Shown: one piece after another, positions 10,461 to 22,480 of the stretch
Numbering within the stretch: position 1 is the stretch's first letter
Layout: each line of letters begins with the position of its first letter
Source of the DNA: Massospora cicadina
Lineage: Eukaryota > Entomophthoromycota > Entomophthoromycetes > Entomophthorales > Entomophthoraceae
Reading direction: 5' to 3'
DNA: 64,000 bases
NCBI GenBank assembly: GCA_022478985.1
Contig: JAKSZP010002691.1
Span: forward strand, 124,001-188,000
Translations under genes and position numbers: made by a program
Notes under the pieces: model-generated
What the model saw: the letters and a program-made list of their open reading frames with translations, nothing else
Databases searched by the model: none
Told to the model about the DNA's origin: nothing

Positions 10461-11595
10461 AACTCAAAAAATTTGCTCAAATTGGTAGACGCTTCAGCGG
10501 GCATTCCCTTTTATGATTCAGTGGAAACAGTAATCAAGGCTGGTGAACAATGGGTGGTAGCTACCAATATTACTCTAAAGATCCCCTGAGCCTGTCTGCT
10601 ACACATAACTAGCATTGATGGAGTAAGATCTTTAAAACCTTGGGTGTTTCCAGGTATACTTGACCCCGCCTATCAACGACCCATTAATATCCTATTAGGA
10701 AACCTTTTCTAATAAACCCATCATTGTCAAAAAACATCAAGAGATAGGGAAAGGTCTGCTAATTCCCATCAATGATATTAGTAACGTCCATTTTATTGGG
10801 TTGATGTTGGATATGGGTTTACCCACTGACCAGATAATATATACTCTGCCTAACGTTCATATCTCAGATGATCTAACTCCAGATGATATTAAGCATGTTA
10901 ATTCTCTATTGTATACGTATAGTGATATTTTCTCTCAGACTGACATGATTATGGGCATATGAAGGGGTGGAGTCACTCCATTGATGTTGGTGATGCCCAA
11001 CCTATTTGATCTAAACCTTACCGTAAGTCCAAGGTTGAAGAGTTACAAATGAGGATTGAACTCAATCAGTTATTAGACGTTGGGCTATTAGTACCATCCC
11101 AAAGCCCTTGGGCGTCTCCTCTTTTGTGGATCAAAAGAAGAATGGAGGTCATCAGGTAGTGATGGACTAACATAAATTCAGTAACCACACTAAAAAAGAC
11201 AGCTATTATATCCCCCGCATAGATGATGCCCTTGCACAACTTTACAGCACAAAATAATTCTCAGCCTTGAACTTGGCCAGCGGATATTGGCAAATGTATC
11301 TTTCTTCCAAAAATCAGGAAAAATGTGCTCTCATTTGCAGTAAATACTTTTTTCAGCCTACCCGCCTACCCCAAGGGCTGTGCAAAGCGCCGGCATCCTT
11401 CCAGCGTGCAATGGATCACGATCAGCGGGAACTCAAGCTAATCTGTGTGACCGTCTATCTCAATGAAATCATCGTCTTTTTAGCAACGTTCACTTATCAT
11501 ATCGCTCATTTAAAAGAAGCCTTTCAATGCCTGTGGGCTTCTAACATCAAGTTAAAACCATCAAAATGCTCCTTCCCCAAAAGAAGCTAGATTTC
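10461..11595 (+). pseudogene. GypB reverse transcriptase, N-terminal part
   Basis: The linker contains a stop TGA at 11007-11009 where the consensus has Arg (PI-stop-SKPYRKSKVEEL). RT motifs follow: LLVPSQSPWASP near 11090, LASGYWQM at 11270, and LPQGLCKAPASFQRAMD near 11370. The catalytic YLDD box reads YLNE at 11456-11467, so polymerase activity is lost. The frame is then cut at 11595 within the KPSKCSF segment by LS copy C and resumes at 13528. Confidence 0.85.
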
Positions 11596-13527
11596 AAAAC
11601 TTTCTTTTACCGCTCAAAGTCACTTTTGAGCGATTTTAAATTTAAAGTTTTATTTATCCACAGCCGTCTGCCCAACCTATTCTTTGATGTCCTTGGCTCC
11701 GCCGCCTGCCACCCCAGTGTGGGGCAGCAGTGCACCCCCACCTAGCGTTTTCCGCCCCGCAGGCAAGCGCGTTCAGATGGGCTCAAACAGCCGCTCACTG
11801 CTTCCAACTGTTTTGTCCCCCCACGGGACTTAGCGCTCCACCTGGCGCGCGTCCACCCTTCTCGCCCCCATCCTCTCGCCCTCCCTCGCTCTGCCATTCG
11901 CTATTGTCTCAGAGTGGACTATGGGCGTTTGTTCCCATATGCTGATAAGGCAATTATTGAGCTAGCCACTGCGGCCTTTTCACCAGCTGGCTTTATAGAC
12001 TTCCGCCCTTTTAAGGGCTACTTTGACGTTGGGTTCCAATCTGAGGAGGATGCTGAAGCGGCAGCACAAACTCCTCTTATTTATAAAAAAAACCCATTCC
12101 CACAACTTGTACTCACCTCCCTTCAGACACCACGCTGGTGGTATCCTTTGCAAATCTCCCATCCCACCTTCCACCCCAGGTTTTGTATGACCAGTTGGTC
12201 GCGGGGCTCATGGCTTATGGCACTCAGCCCAACCTCATCTTTGCCATTCCATCTGGTGCAGAGCGCCTTTCTGCTCCTCGGGCAACAGCCACCATCATAC
12301 CACACCACCCTACCATAGCCCAACAAATTGCACCCCACGCTAGTGTGGCTGCAGCGCCTGATCATTTCTTTTGGGCTCAGGTTGATAATGGTAGGCAGAT
12401 TTGTTCCCTCTGCTTTGGCATCGACCATGCAAAAAGAGCGTGCCCTCAGGCCAAGTCCGCTGCTGCGGCTTCTGAGCCTCCTTCTGGAGGTTCAGTATGG
12501 GGCGCTTTGCTGCCCCCTCCCACCCTCCAATCTCGTTCAGTGGGCCCACATGGAAAATCAGCCCCCCCCCCAAAACCTCCAGCCTCACTCTCCCACCTAA
12601 ATCTACCCCAGCCAATCAGAGCAATGCTTGGACCACCATTTGCACCCAAGCAGCTGCCCATTCGCCCAATCCCACCCACCCAAATTCGAACGCCACTATT
12701 CCAGTGAACCAAAATCCATGGTATCTATTGGCTGAAACTGACGAATCAGGTAATGTCCTCATTAGTAAGCATACAGGTCAACCTCTCTGCCAAAACGATT
12801 ATGGTCGGGCAGAATTTTTCCTTCCTGACTTTGATGAAACCATTACTCCTCGCCATTTTGCTCCTCTGCCCAATACAGCCCCCTTCCAAAGTGATCACCA
12901 GCTCGCCTTAGCTGCGTTGGCCTCTCCTCATTGCCCAAAACTACGCACCGCGGTGGCCCAGTCAGTGGCTCAGCTCTAGCATGGCCTGCCCACCCTCTTC
13001 TTCCCCCCAAATTCCCTGAATCTCCCTGCAGTGACATCTCAAAACTATTCAATGATGCTGAAGTTGCTGTTATAAATGTCGCAACGATTGCTTCATTCAA
13101 CCCCTCAGCCAAAATCACCCGCCACAGTATCTCCCTTTTCACCCAACTTCCTGAAGCCCGCAAATTTTCACCTAACTTCCTGAAGCCCGCAAAGAAGCTG
13201 AAGTTCTCCTCGCAGCTTTTGTTTAAACAATTTCCTGTCATTATCTTGATGCGGAAGAGGAAAAATCCTACTACGCTGACCTCAACCCCCACTATGCAGA
13301 TGCCCCAACGCCCTGGCTCTCTGCTCTGATCCGGTACTGTAACCAACATCCCTTGATCAAGGTGGGTCATTCTGAAAACCAACCCCCGACCCCTCCTCAC
13401 CCTCTGCCATGGTGGGTTAAGCAGTTTCTGCTTCCCACCTGGGTAGTAGTTTTGTTTTGTCGTTTTGAGTGTTGTGTTCAGTACTGTCCATCCCCTGGTC
13501 GGCGTACCTCAAATAAATCGAAAAAAT
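11596..13527 (+). mobile_element. LS retroelement copy C, full length
   Basis: This 1932-bp element is inserted in the GypB RT gene. The 9-bp repeat CTAGATTTC flanks it at 11587-11595 and 13528-13536, and the RT reading frame continues on either side. It has a 91-bp leader, a single ORF1-type gene from 11687 to about 13421, a short 3' UTR and the tail CCTCAAATAAATCGAAAAAA. No endonuclease, RT or LTR is present. Copy D has the same length and layout, so the lack of ORF2 is a property of the family and not a deletion in one copy. Confidence 0.88.
11687..13421 (+). pseudogene. LS ORF1-type protein, RNA-binding CCHC
   Basis: The start ATG at 11687 matches that of copy D at 55201. Domains in order are a Pro-rich N-terminus, a conserved region GRLFPYADKAIIEL to YFDVGFQSEEDAEAAA that may be an RRM-like fold, and a helical part VLYDQLVAGLMAYG. 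Then comes a zinc knuckle at 12402-12443 (CSLC, four residues, H, four residues, C), a Pro/Ala-rich spacer, and a helical C-terminal domain from about 12715 beginning VNQNPWYLL. The YFDVGF and knuckle regions have counterparts in the LINE ORF1 at 40603-43319, while the C-terminal domain does not. Frameshifts lie near 11830, 12125, 12720 and 13136-13193. Confidence 0.7.
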
Positions 13528-14270
13528 CTAGATTTCCACAGACATGCTATCTCCCAAGAAGGGATTCAGCCTTTAAAAGATAAGGTCGAAGCTATCTCTA
13601 AAATACCTGCCCTTACAAACCTTCAGGATATTCAAGTATTTCTGGGTATGATGGGGCATTACCATCAGTTCATCCCCAAGTTTGCTCAGATCATTGAGCC
13701 TCATGTTAGACTATTGGCTATTAACACCCCTTTTTGTTGGGTACAGATCAAGCAGCTGCTTTTGAAACGCTGAAGCAACTGTTACAACAACGTCCTATCC
13801 TACGGCATCTGTATTGTAATTAACTTTTATATTTTTTACCAATGCCTCTTACTACGCCGTTGGGGACACCTTAGCCCAACTGGATGAAAAATGGTATTGA
13901 TCATATTGTATCATATTTCAGTAAGATGATATCAAAGGTGTAACGCAACTTCAGCGTCCCAGAGAAGGAGTGCCTTGCTGATTTTAGCTGTAAAACATTA
14001 CCGTCCTTTCTTGTATGGCACTACTTTCACTGTGTACAGACCACACTTCCCTGAAATGGTACAAGATATGAAGGATCCTACTGGGCGTTAGCACCTTGGG
14101 CTTTAAAGCTCCAGAATTATGACATGAAGATTGAAAACTGTGCTGGAACCCGTCACATGAATGTTGATGGGTTAACTCATCTGCTCATTTTGTATTTGGA
14201 TAATAGTGAAGCTGAGAGGTTAAATGATCTCTTAATGACTCTCAATGACTGGTCGGATGAGGATTAGCTG
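13528..14270 (+). pseudogene. GypB RT C-terminal part and RNase H
   Basis: The frame picks up with ISQEGIQPLKDKVEAI and then IQVFLGMMGHYHQFIPKFA, the conserved RT-RNase H connection. RNase H follows with FETLKQLLQQRPIL, SYFSK and KECLADFS. The aligned TDH motif is damaged, since the sequence near 14038 reads as QTTLP in place of TDHSSL. WALKLQNYDMKIENCAGTRHMNVDGLT ends the domain. At least four frame changes are needed. Confidence 0.75.
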
Positions 14271-14299
14271 TCCAGAAGACATTAGCTCGGCACTCCCAC

Positions 14300-15428
14300 A
14301 ACACCAAAGTGGGGGATAAGAAGTTATATAAGTATGTGGTGGCAAAGTGGCTGCCTTATCTAAAGCCTTCAGAATGTGTACCTGTTATTATGGAGGCTCA
14401 CTCTACCCTAGTCATAGGGGAGTGAAGAAAACCTATGAGTGGATTAGGGAGTGGTACTATTGGGAAATAATCATGACATCTATTGTTGAAGTCTTGGATG
14501 CCTGCCTCGCGTGTAAGAAGCAATCCAGTTTCAAGACTAAATACCAACACTAACCCACTACCCCTCAACAACCATTCTACACCTTCAGTCTAGATGTAGT
14601 AGGTCCCCTCCCACAGACTGCTAGTGGTAAATTTTTCCTAGTAGGTATTGACCACTTTAGTAAATGGGTTGAAGCCGTGGCCCTTTCTGACCAAATGGCT
14701 AAGGCCACCGCAACATCCTTACATCAAAATATTTTTACTCGTCATGGATGTCATCAAGTGCTACTTTGTGATAATGGTGAGAACTTCACTTCCAGAGTAG
14801 TCAAGATCCAGGGTATGTCTATGGGGACCCAACATCTCTTCCCAGTCCCATATAATTCCTCTTATAATGGAATTGTGGAGAGATCAAATGGAACCTTGGT
14901 TTCCATCCTGTGTAAAATGGCCTCCTATGATCCACTTCCCTATAATCAAATCCTACCCAGTGCTTTACTACATACCGGATTAGTTATCACCAGATCTCAA
15001 AAATGTCTTCATTCCTTGTTCTTTATGGGTGGGAACCAGGGTTACCTACCCTTTTAGCTAAAGAGGTTTTCTCCTCATTGTTGCTAACCTGAAAGATCAA
15101 TGAGAAGACGGGCTTAATGTATCATTCAGCTTCAATCTAAGGCTATGACAAACTTAGCTAAAACGGTTACAGAATATGGGCTGTCTGACAATGAGCTCTG
15201 AACCCCCTACCTACCTTCCAAGTGTCTGACTTGGTCCTATATTACCATAACCGCATCAAAACCAGAAGTAGCAATCTTGGATCTATTTGAGAGGATTCCT
15301 TCACTGTCACTTACAAGAGAGGTGATGAGTATTCTATAAAATTGTTGGCTACCAGTCTAACCATAAATCGGGTACAGGGCCGCTTCCTACAGCCCATAAT
15401 TTCTCCTCAACATTCTTGAGGGTGGTGA
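14300..15428 (+). pseudogene. GypB integrase
   Basis: The zinc-binding part (14390-14530) has YPSHRGVKKTYEWIREWYYW and CLACKK, so His and Cys ligands are visible. The catalytic core has all three acids: Asp in SLDVVGPLP near 14590, Asp in LLCDNGENF near 14750 and Glu in GIVERSNGT near 14875. Stops occur at 14551 and 15055. The C-terminal part contains DLVLYYHNRIKTRSS near 15230. A purine-rich TTGAGGGTGGTGA directly precedes the 3' LTR and would prime plus-strand synthesis. Confidence 0.82.
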
Positions 15429-16188
15429 TGTCAGACATTTGCCCTCACGGCTCCAAGAAAAGAATGCTGTGGGTTAAAATGTGCTGACGTGGGGAAATCT
15501 CAGACATTTATGAGTTTCTGATGATAATAAGTGTAATATGGATGATCTGAATGATTTTATCGACTAAAAGACCCTAGCTGATTCTTGGTGGAACCCCACA
15601 AATCAGGGTGCCACTATTATGAATACTAAATGGGCAATAATCACGAAGTTGGGCAGTCAAGTTTGCCCCAACTATGTGAGGGAACTCGGGGAGTCCATTG
15701 GCAGTTTCTCTCCCTGCCACTTCCAATTCCCTTCAAACATCTAAGCAGGTACCACCCCTTTTATAGGATGGCGGAGGTCCCCCAAGGTGAAAGAATTTTA
15801 TCAGATGGGGATTGGCTGAAGTTCATCAAATTGTTACCTCATGGGTATGTCTTGCCAAACAATATCTCCTCATCTATCATGTAGCCAAAGTGAAGCGAGT
15901 TTTCTGAGCTTTGATAGGCTACTTTTGCATATTACCAAACTCAGATAGTAACAAGCCATTCTGATTTAGCGTTGAATTCCCTTTGACCCTCATTGCAGTT
16001 TAAATACTGACTGGTTGGACATCAAGAGGGTTCATTTTATCTTATCCCCCGCGGGACTCTATAAACTTATAAAAACTGCAACTTTCTAAATTTCTAAGTT
16101 TTTTTAGCTTCCGTGTATACCTTCCCCCGTTTGTTAGAGTTTAGGCCTCAATAGTACCAGAGAACTTAGAAAGATCCTTATTCCAACA
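15429..16188 (+). repeat. GypB 3' LTR
   Basis: It runs from TGTCAGACATTTGCCCTC to TTCCAACA, followed by the target duplication CCTAG. It preserves the empty site of LS copy B near 15859-15875. AATAAA-like and TATA-like elements sit as in the 5' LTR. Confidence 0.9.
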
Positions 16189-16193
16189 CCTAG

Positions 16194-17270
16194 GGCGACT
16201 ACAATACCTTAAAGTCCCAAGTTATTGCCAACACCAGGGTCCATGTTAACATCCCCTCTGAATACCTATTGGAAGTCTGAGGCCTAGACAACCCATCCAA
16301 AAAGGAGGTGCTAACCTGTCCGGGGATCCTAGATTCAAGTTTATGCTAGATCTATATCAGTGTTGTTGGTCAACCTTACTGAAAAACCAAAAATAGTAGG
16401 TCCAAACCAGTCCCACCGCCTATGTCCGCTTTCTACCAGTAGAGGCTATTGATGATGTCCAAAGTTTTGGGGTCTTAAGGTATTTTATCTTTGAGATGCA
16501 TCCATCAGTCATCCTGGTCAACACCAGTATTGGATAGGACCTCTTGGATGACCAACAACGCAAGGTCCAAGAGTTGTTGGAGTAGTATTCAGACCTATTT
16601 TTAGCCTTAACCTATGATTTTGGAGAATAAATGGAGTCCTACATCATGTGGAAACTCGGGACACTCCCCCTTCCAGTCCTGATCTTACCAAAAAAGCAAG
16701 TCGTAGAGGCCCAGGTGACAGTGGAACTCAAGCAACTACTAAACGCCAGACACCTAGTGCCATCACGCATCCCATGGACCTCTCCTATTCTGCTGCTTCA
16801 GAAGAAGTATGGCAGCCACTTTGTGGTGATGGACTACCAGCGACTCAATTCCATCACCAAGAAGGACATTTATCCTTTGCCCCAAATTGATGATTTCCTC
16901 TATCTGCTTGCCAGATTGCAGCACTTTTCTGCCTTGAACCTTCCCAGCGGATATTGGCAAGTTGAGCGTGCCCCAGAAGATTGAGCCAAGTGCGCTCTCA
17001 TAGCCAACAAAGGACTATTTGAACCCATAAGGATGCCCCAGGGCCTCTGTAACGCCCCAGCCACTTTCCAATATACCATGGACGGGATCCTTGGGGACTT
17101 GAAGCTTTCGTGCATTCTCATCTACCTAGATGACATTCTGTTTTCTCACAGACCTTTAATGGACATGTCGATCATCTCAGGGAAGTCTTCAATTGGTTCC
17201 AAAAGGCTTTTATAAAGCTTAAGCCATCAAGTGCTCCTTCTTCTAGTCATAACTGGAATTTCTGGGACAT
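16194..17270 (+). pseudogene. GypA-1 reverse transcriptase
   Basis: After the GypB insertion the GypA pol frame resumes with the late protease and linker region. RT motifs at 16631-17215 include PSRIPWTSPILLLQKK, MDYQRLNSITKKDIYPLPQI, LNLPSGYWQV and RMPQGLCNAPATFQ. The catalytic YLDD is intact at 17123-17134. A TGA at 16982-16984 stands where the family has Arg (PED-stop-AKCAL), and GypA-2 has a TGA at exactly the same codon. The frame shifts near 17160. Confidence 0.85.
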
Positions 17271-17990
17271 AAAGTTTCAAAGGACGGCATCCAGCCTATA
17301 CCGGACAAAGTCAATGCCATAGATAGAAAGTCACGCCCCAAAAGCTTAAGGAATCTCAGGTGTTCCTAGGCATGGTGGGCTATTATCATAAGGTTTATAT
17401 CCCGGTTTGCCAACCTAGCCAAACCATTATTTTACCTCCTGCAGAAGAATGTGTCATTTGAATGGCGGCCTGAACAAGAACAGCTTTTAATCCTTGAGAA
17501 CTGCTCTATGTACTAAACCCATTCTAGTCCACCCACGTTTTGGCCAATACTTCTTGTTATTTATGGATGCAAGTAATATTGCCGTTGGGTCTATCCTAGC
17601 CCAACATTATGAAAATCAGGTTGACTATCCTGTGACCTATTTTAGTAAGTCACTAAGTAAAGCTGAACGGAATTACAGCATTACTTAGAGGGAGTGCCTG
17701 GCTGTCTTGCTAGCCATCAAGCAATTTTGGCCTTATCTCTATGGTACTCACTTTACCATTGTTACAGACCACTCCTCGCTCCAGTGGATCCAGCAAATGA
17801 AGGACCCAGATGGACGATTATCCTATAAACCTTACAACTGCAGATCTATGATTTCACCATTGTCCATCACACAGCCACAATTCACCGAAATGCCAACGGC
17901 CTCTCCAGGATGCCAGTGATAGCATCTTTGACCCCTGAGGAGGACCAGCTGTATGATCTAATAGGTCAACCTGATTAATGGGAGTTGGAA
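17271..17990 (+). pseudogene. GypA-1 RNase H and RT connection
   Basis: The connection reads FLGMVGYYHK near 17370. RNase H from 17494 shows LFMDASNIAVGSILAQH, SKSLSKAERNYSIT, a TAG stop where the family has Glu, RECLAVLLAIKQFW and VTDHSSLQWIQQMKDP. Asp residues in DASN and TDHSS are kept. The final part is frameshifted near 17825. GypA-2 has the same domain at 26745-27300 on the other strand. Confidence 0.8.
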
Positions 17991-17999
17991 ACTCCCTAG

Positions 18000-19160
18000 G
18001 TCCAAGCAGAACTCCAAAGGATGACTTGAGACAGTTAAATTAAAGGTGGGCTGCTCTACAAGATGTCAATAAGAAGTGGCTCCCTTATGTCCGCCCCTCA
18101 ACAAAACTGATGTTATTATAGAGGGATATTCTACTGTGGGATATGGGAAGTTAAGAAGACTTGCAAATGGCTGAAGTGACGATGCTACTTGGACTGAATG
18201 GTAGAACTTATCCAAGGGGTCTTGGTGGCATGTTTGACTTGCTGATCCCAAGACCAAGCCAATTCTTAATTTCAACACTCAATCATTACCCCAACGGGGC
18301 CCTTCTATGTCATTAGCATTAATGTGGTGGGCCCTTTTCCCACAGGTTTGCATGACCATAAGTATATTTTTTAGCCGTGGACCACTTAAACCAAGTGGGT
18401 TGAAGCGATTTTGTTCCCAACTGCCACTGCCAAAGCCACAGCTCTCTTTCTTGTTCGATCCATTTTCACCCATCAGGGTGCCCCCAAACCCTACTTTTAT
18501 ATAACGGTTGAACTTCAATTCACAGGTAGTACAAGAATTTACCTCGCTATCTGGCACTACCTAGAGTCTCGCTGCCCCTTACCACTCATAAACTAAAGGG
18601 GTGGTAGAACGCGCTAACAGAACTTTTATCTACATATTACATAAGACGGACGCCTCAGATCCTGATCGTTGGACCCACTACTTACTCAGTGCTTTGCTTG
18701 CCTACAGGATAAGCTACCACTGAGTCATCAAGATGTCCCCATTTGAAGCCCTATATGGGCGTGCATCTCAGCTACCATGTAGCATCCAGACATTGCTTGA
18801 GACCTCCACAACTGAGAACTCTGAATTAACTATGAGGGCTTTATCTGATAGAATTTTCCAGCTTTAAGCCCTAGCCACACAAGGCATTCTCATCACTACA
18901 GGAATAGAGACATCCCAATTTAATCTCAGCTGACCCTCCTTACCAAATTTCCAATTAGGTAAACTTGTTCTCTTCTATCACCATCGACCTGGAGGTCAAC
19001 TGAATAAAATAGACGTTCTTTGGTCTGAAAATTATAAGGTTATTCATAAAGGTGAAGTCATAGTACTCCATTATCAATGTAAACCAGGGGACTGTGGTTA
19101 ATAGGATGCATGGCTGGTTCCTTTGGACCTATACCCCCTCTGACAGGATCTTGAGGGGGC
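18000..19160 (+). pseudogene. GypA-1 integrase and pol C-terminus
   Basis: Core fragments occur from 18290 on: INVVGPFP-type start, PKPYFYI where LLSDN stands in GypA-2, GVVERANR near 18600 and LPSALLAYRISY-like near 18690, followed by KMSPFEALYGRAS. Near 18955 GKLVLFYHHRPGGQLNKIDVL matches the GypA-2 C-terminal domain. The last codons QDLEGALSEFE run through the purine tract TTGAGGGGGC into the LTR. Many stops make the gene inactive. Confidence 0.78.
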
Positions 19161-19421
19161 GTTGTCAGAATTTGAGATGAAAAACAAATCAAAGTCCCCA
19201 CTTCCAAATTGAGCTACAGTGAATTGACTCTTGAGCCTAATCAAACAGAGCCTTATCTTAATGGCACCAATCCCAAACTCGGTCAGGAATCCACATGCAT
19301 TTGAGGATCAATGGAGATGATTTCAGAAGTTTTATCCACACTTATTGAGTCATATGAGGCGGAGTTTCTACCAATATGGTCATGGGGCAACAAAGTACAA
19401 TGAGAGTGCCAAACAAGCAGT

Positions 19422-22400
19422 AAAGCTCATTAATGATAGATGTGGGACTGGATTGGCTAATAGCACATCTGGACAACCGCCCGGAGCTAGACCTGCTAGA
19501 AAGATGGACCTGGATCAAAATAAAGATGAAACATGATAGTATGAAGTTTGAAAAAGCAACCTCCTACAAGCGAATAGCTGCCGAGAAGCAACTGAAGTCT
19601 AAATTAGAAAGCCTGAGGCTCACCCGCTGGGACAACGAGGACTGGTGGTGTGAGTACCAAACAACGCACAAAAAATATTGGGCTATAATGATGAAACAAG
19701 ACTCAGAGAGACGAACCAATGCAACTTACTAATATCAGAGCTTAACGGGGATAATGACCAAAGAGGGCCTTAAACACCTCAAGGAAGTCTGAACTAAGGC
19801 TAGGATATGGGAAGTGGAGACAGCGGATGGGGCAGTATCAACAGACCCTGAAACAATCAAGCGTGAAGTTGAGCTTTTTTATGGCAATCTCTTCTGACAG
19901 CGAGAAATGAGCAAATTGGCAACAAAAACCCTTATTGACCTGGCCAAGCTGGCACTGGGAGGCTGTACTCTGGAAGACATCACCAAGCTATCCACCAAAA
20001 TCTCTATGGATGAAGTTAAGAAAATGCTAAAGGAGTCACCAAGGATGAAAGCACCAGGCCCCAACAATATATGTGCAGAAATATACAGCATATTCTGAGA
20101 CCGCATAGCGCCAGAGCTCAAAACCCTCTTTAACCACTGTTTGACCCATGGCAAACAAGTTCTGGGAGGACATGAGACCCAAATTGTACTCCTGTACAAA
20201 AAAGGCCTCAAATGCCAACTTCAGAACTGGCGCCCAATTGTGCTATTGAATGCCAATTATAAACTGCTCATACGCATACTATCTAATCAGCTGATGGCAA
20301 CAGCACCACGCACGCTACATAGGGCCCAACATGGTTTCATTAAAGGCCATAGTATATGGGACAGTATAGGTTCAGTCCAGAGCATACTCCAGGATATGAG
20401 GGGCATCAAACATGGATACCTTATGTTCCTCGACATGGAAAAGGCGTATGACCACAGTAGTGTGGTCATTCCTACAGGAGGCACTGAAGGCGGTCGGTAT
20501 CCCTGACACATTTTGGACATGGATAACGACGCTATACTCAGGCCTGGTAACAAAGGTTATGGTTGCAGATGGCGCAACCAACGAAATCTCTGTTGGTCAA
20601 GGTCTCCGCCAAGGAGACCCCATGTCACCAATACTCTTCAACTTTGTAGCTAACATTCTACTGGCGGCAGTGGACATGAAGCTTTGAGGTTTAGTCCACC
20701 CTAACCAAATGCCACTGAAGATGCTAGCATTTGCAGATGATACAGTTGTAGGAATAAGCTCATTGACTGACCTCCAGGGCGCTGAGGATCTATTAGCCCT
20801 TTACCAGCTTGCATCAAATGCAAAAATAAACCTAGCAAAAACCTCAGTGATGAGGGTCAGCAACCCAAACTTCAGCCTGCCAACTGACACAATGCCAATT
20901 ATGAGCTCCCAGACAGTCCAATACCTTGGGATACTCTTCAATGACAAGGGACCAGCTGTACTGGAGACTGAACAAGAAGTATTAACAAGCTTATCATTCT
21001 GAATGTCATGCTGGAAGGGCGCCAGACTATGCCTTGAGGAGAAAGTGCAGGTGATAAACGTCTTCATTTTCTCGAAACTATGGTATGTTGTGCATGTGCT
21101 GATGAGCCTGAACCTAGAGAAAAAAATCAGGTCAATGCTTTAAACTTTCCTGTGGTTCAAGGCAAAGGTGGCACCAATTCCACTGGAAGCCCTGTTGAAA
21201 CCAAAGAACAAAGGAGGCATGGGCCTACTGGACTTTGAATCTCACGCCTGGTGCATATGGGGGAAGTCATTTCTGAAGCTAACACAGACACACATGCGCT
21301 GCCTGACTCTAGCATGGGGTGTGAACTGGGCAAGAGCCCAAGGCCTCCAAGAGCCAGTCTCCCCCCAATCATTAAGCAAATGGATGGTGAACCACCCAAA
21401 GATTACCTCATGAAAAGGTGCCCCACACTACTGGCGACTCTGCAATTGGGCCGTGCGCCAGGGTGGGTGGTCATTCAAAAATTGGACTGAGAGGCTGACC
21501 AAATTTGAAGAGATGTTGAAGCACATAACACCGCAATGATTACTGCAACAAGCTGGGAGGAACGTAACTGAATTGCCAACAAATATGCAACCAAGTCGAT
21601 CAGAATTAGGTACAAATCGATGCTGATAGAATATGGAGATCCGCTCTCAAAAACAGGGCGCAATCTGCCCACCCACCCACGAATCCTTAATGACTGGACT
21701 ACCAAAGGCCTTAACACCAACTACCCGATAAAGGAGTTGATTTTGAGCCTGAACACCCACTTGGTTACAGCAAAACAGCAGTCAGTAACCTGGCAGATCC
21801 TTAATTGGGCATTCAAATTGGGCAAGCACAGTGGGCCAGATTACCAGCACAAAGAATGCCCCATATGCACTGAACCTGGAAGCAGACATAGCACATCACT
21901 ATTATGAATGCGCCGTGTTCAAAAAATACTGGTCCACAATGTGATACATCCTATCAGGCAATCATTCACGCCTGGGTATACATCCGTCGCAGGACCTGTT
22001 CTTTACAAAAACCCTGAGAACAGCCTCAATCCAACTATGAGCCTTCCTTTACCATTATTGTGTATGGGTAATTCACTGTGCGCTCATCACCAAGACTATG
22101 AGCAATGAGCGCCCTCATCACAGAGGTTTGGTATTGAAGACCATTCAGATTATCTCCGATCAGCTCCACCAGATCTCAAAATTCTCGCGCATAATCCCCA
22201 GGTGTTATAAGGCCATGCGTTTTGCTTTCCCCGCTGGATCACTCATCACATGCGATGAAGCTACGGATCATCTTAGAATAGTATGGCCTGTAAGCCCGCC
22301 ACTGCTAGAACTGTGGCTAGCGATGGCAATTGCCAATCAGCAATGGTCAGAGGTGATAGAACTCTAGCGGCCCAAATCCCTGGTCTTTTTTCCTTGGCTG

Positions 22401-22480
22401 AATCGCCTGTATTCCGCCCTCCCCTCTTACTTTTCCTTAAAGTCTATTTTAATAAAGTATGGAGATTTTTAGAAAAAAAA
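19422..22480 (+). mobile_element. LINE-2: 5'-truncated L1-like LINE
   Basis: This non-LTR fragment contains only the linker, RT and C-terminal part of ORF2. ORF1 and the endonuclease are missing. It ends with AATAAA at 22451-22456 and a short poly-A near 22473-22480. I see no target duplication, and about 150 bp of the host LTR are lost at the junction. It is related in layout to LINE-1 at 37010-43407, but its protein sequence and 3' end differ, so it is another family. Confidence 0.85.
19430..22367 (+). pseudogene. LINE-2 ORF2: RT and C-terminal knuckle
   Basis: A linker with coiled-coil character (EKQLKSKLESLRLTRWDNED) leads to RT: MKAPGPNNICAEIYS near 20045, NWRPIVLLNANYKLL near 20225, QHGFIKGHSIWDSI near 20330, LDMEKAYD near 20435, and GQGLRQGDPMSPILFN near 20600. 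The catalytic box reads FADD at 20730-20741. The thumb region contains VQYLGILFN. Near 21857 a C-terminal knuckle CPIC is followed, across a frameshift, by His and Cys in the order of L1-type CCHC motifs. About six stops and four frameshifts are present. Confidence 0.83.

Larger units (their letters stand above)
7176..16188 (+). mobile_element. GypB: complete Ty3/gypsy element nested in GypA-1
   Basis: The element has LTRs of 1179 bp (770 bp without an insert) and 760 bp. It starts TGTCAGACATT, ends TTCCAACA, and is flanked by the exact 5-bp duplication CCTAG at 7171-7175 and 16189-16193. The order inside is primer site, gag, linker, protease, RT, RNase H and integrase, followed by a purine tract TTGAGGGTGGTGA before the 3' LTR. 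Two LS elements are inserted, one in the 5' LTR and one in RT. Without them GypB would be about 6.7 kb. It is defective: stops are frequent and the RT active site is changed. Confidence 0.92.

Noticed and set aside
12843..13400. Long minus-strand open frame of 185 codons opposite LS copy C.
   Set aside because: It is antisense to the LS C-terminal region, and similar minus frames opposite the other LS copies follow from DNA homology alone. The plus strand carries the conserved protein text.
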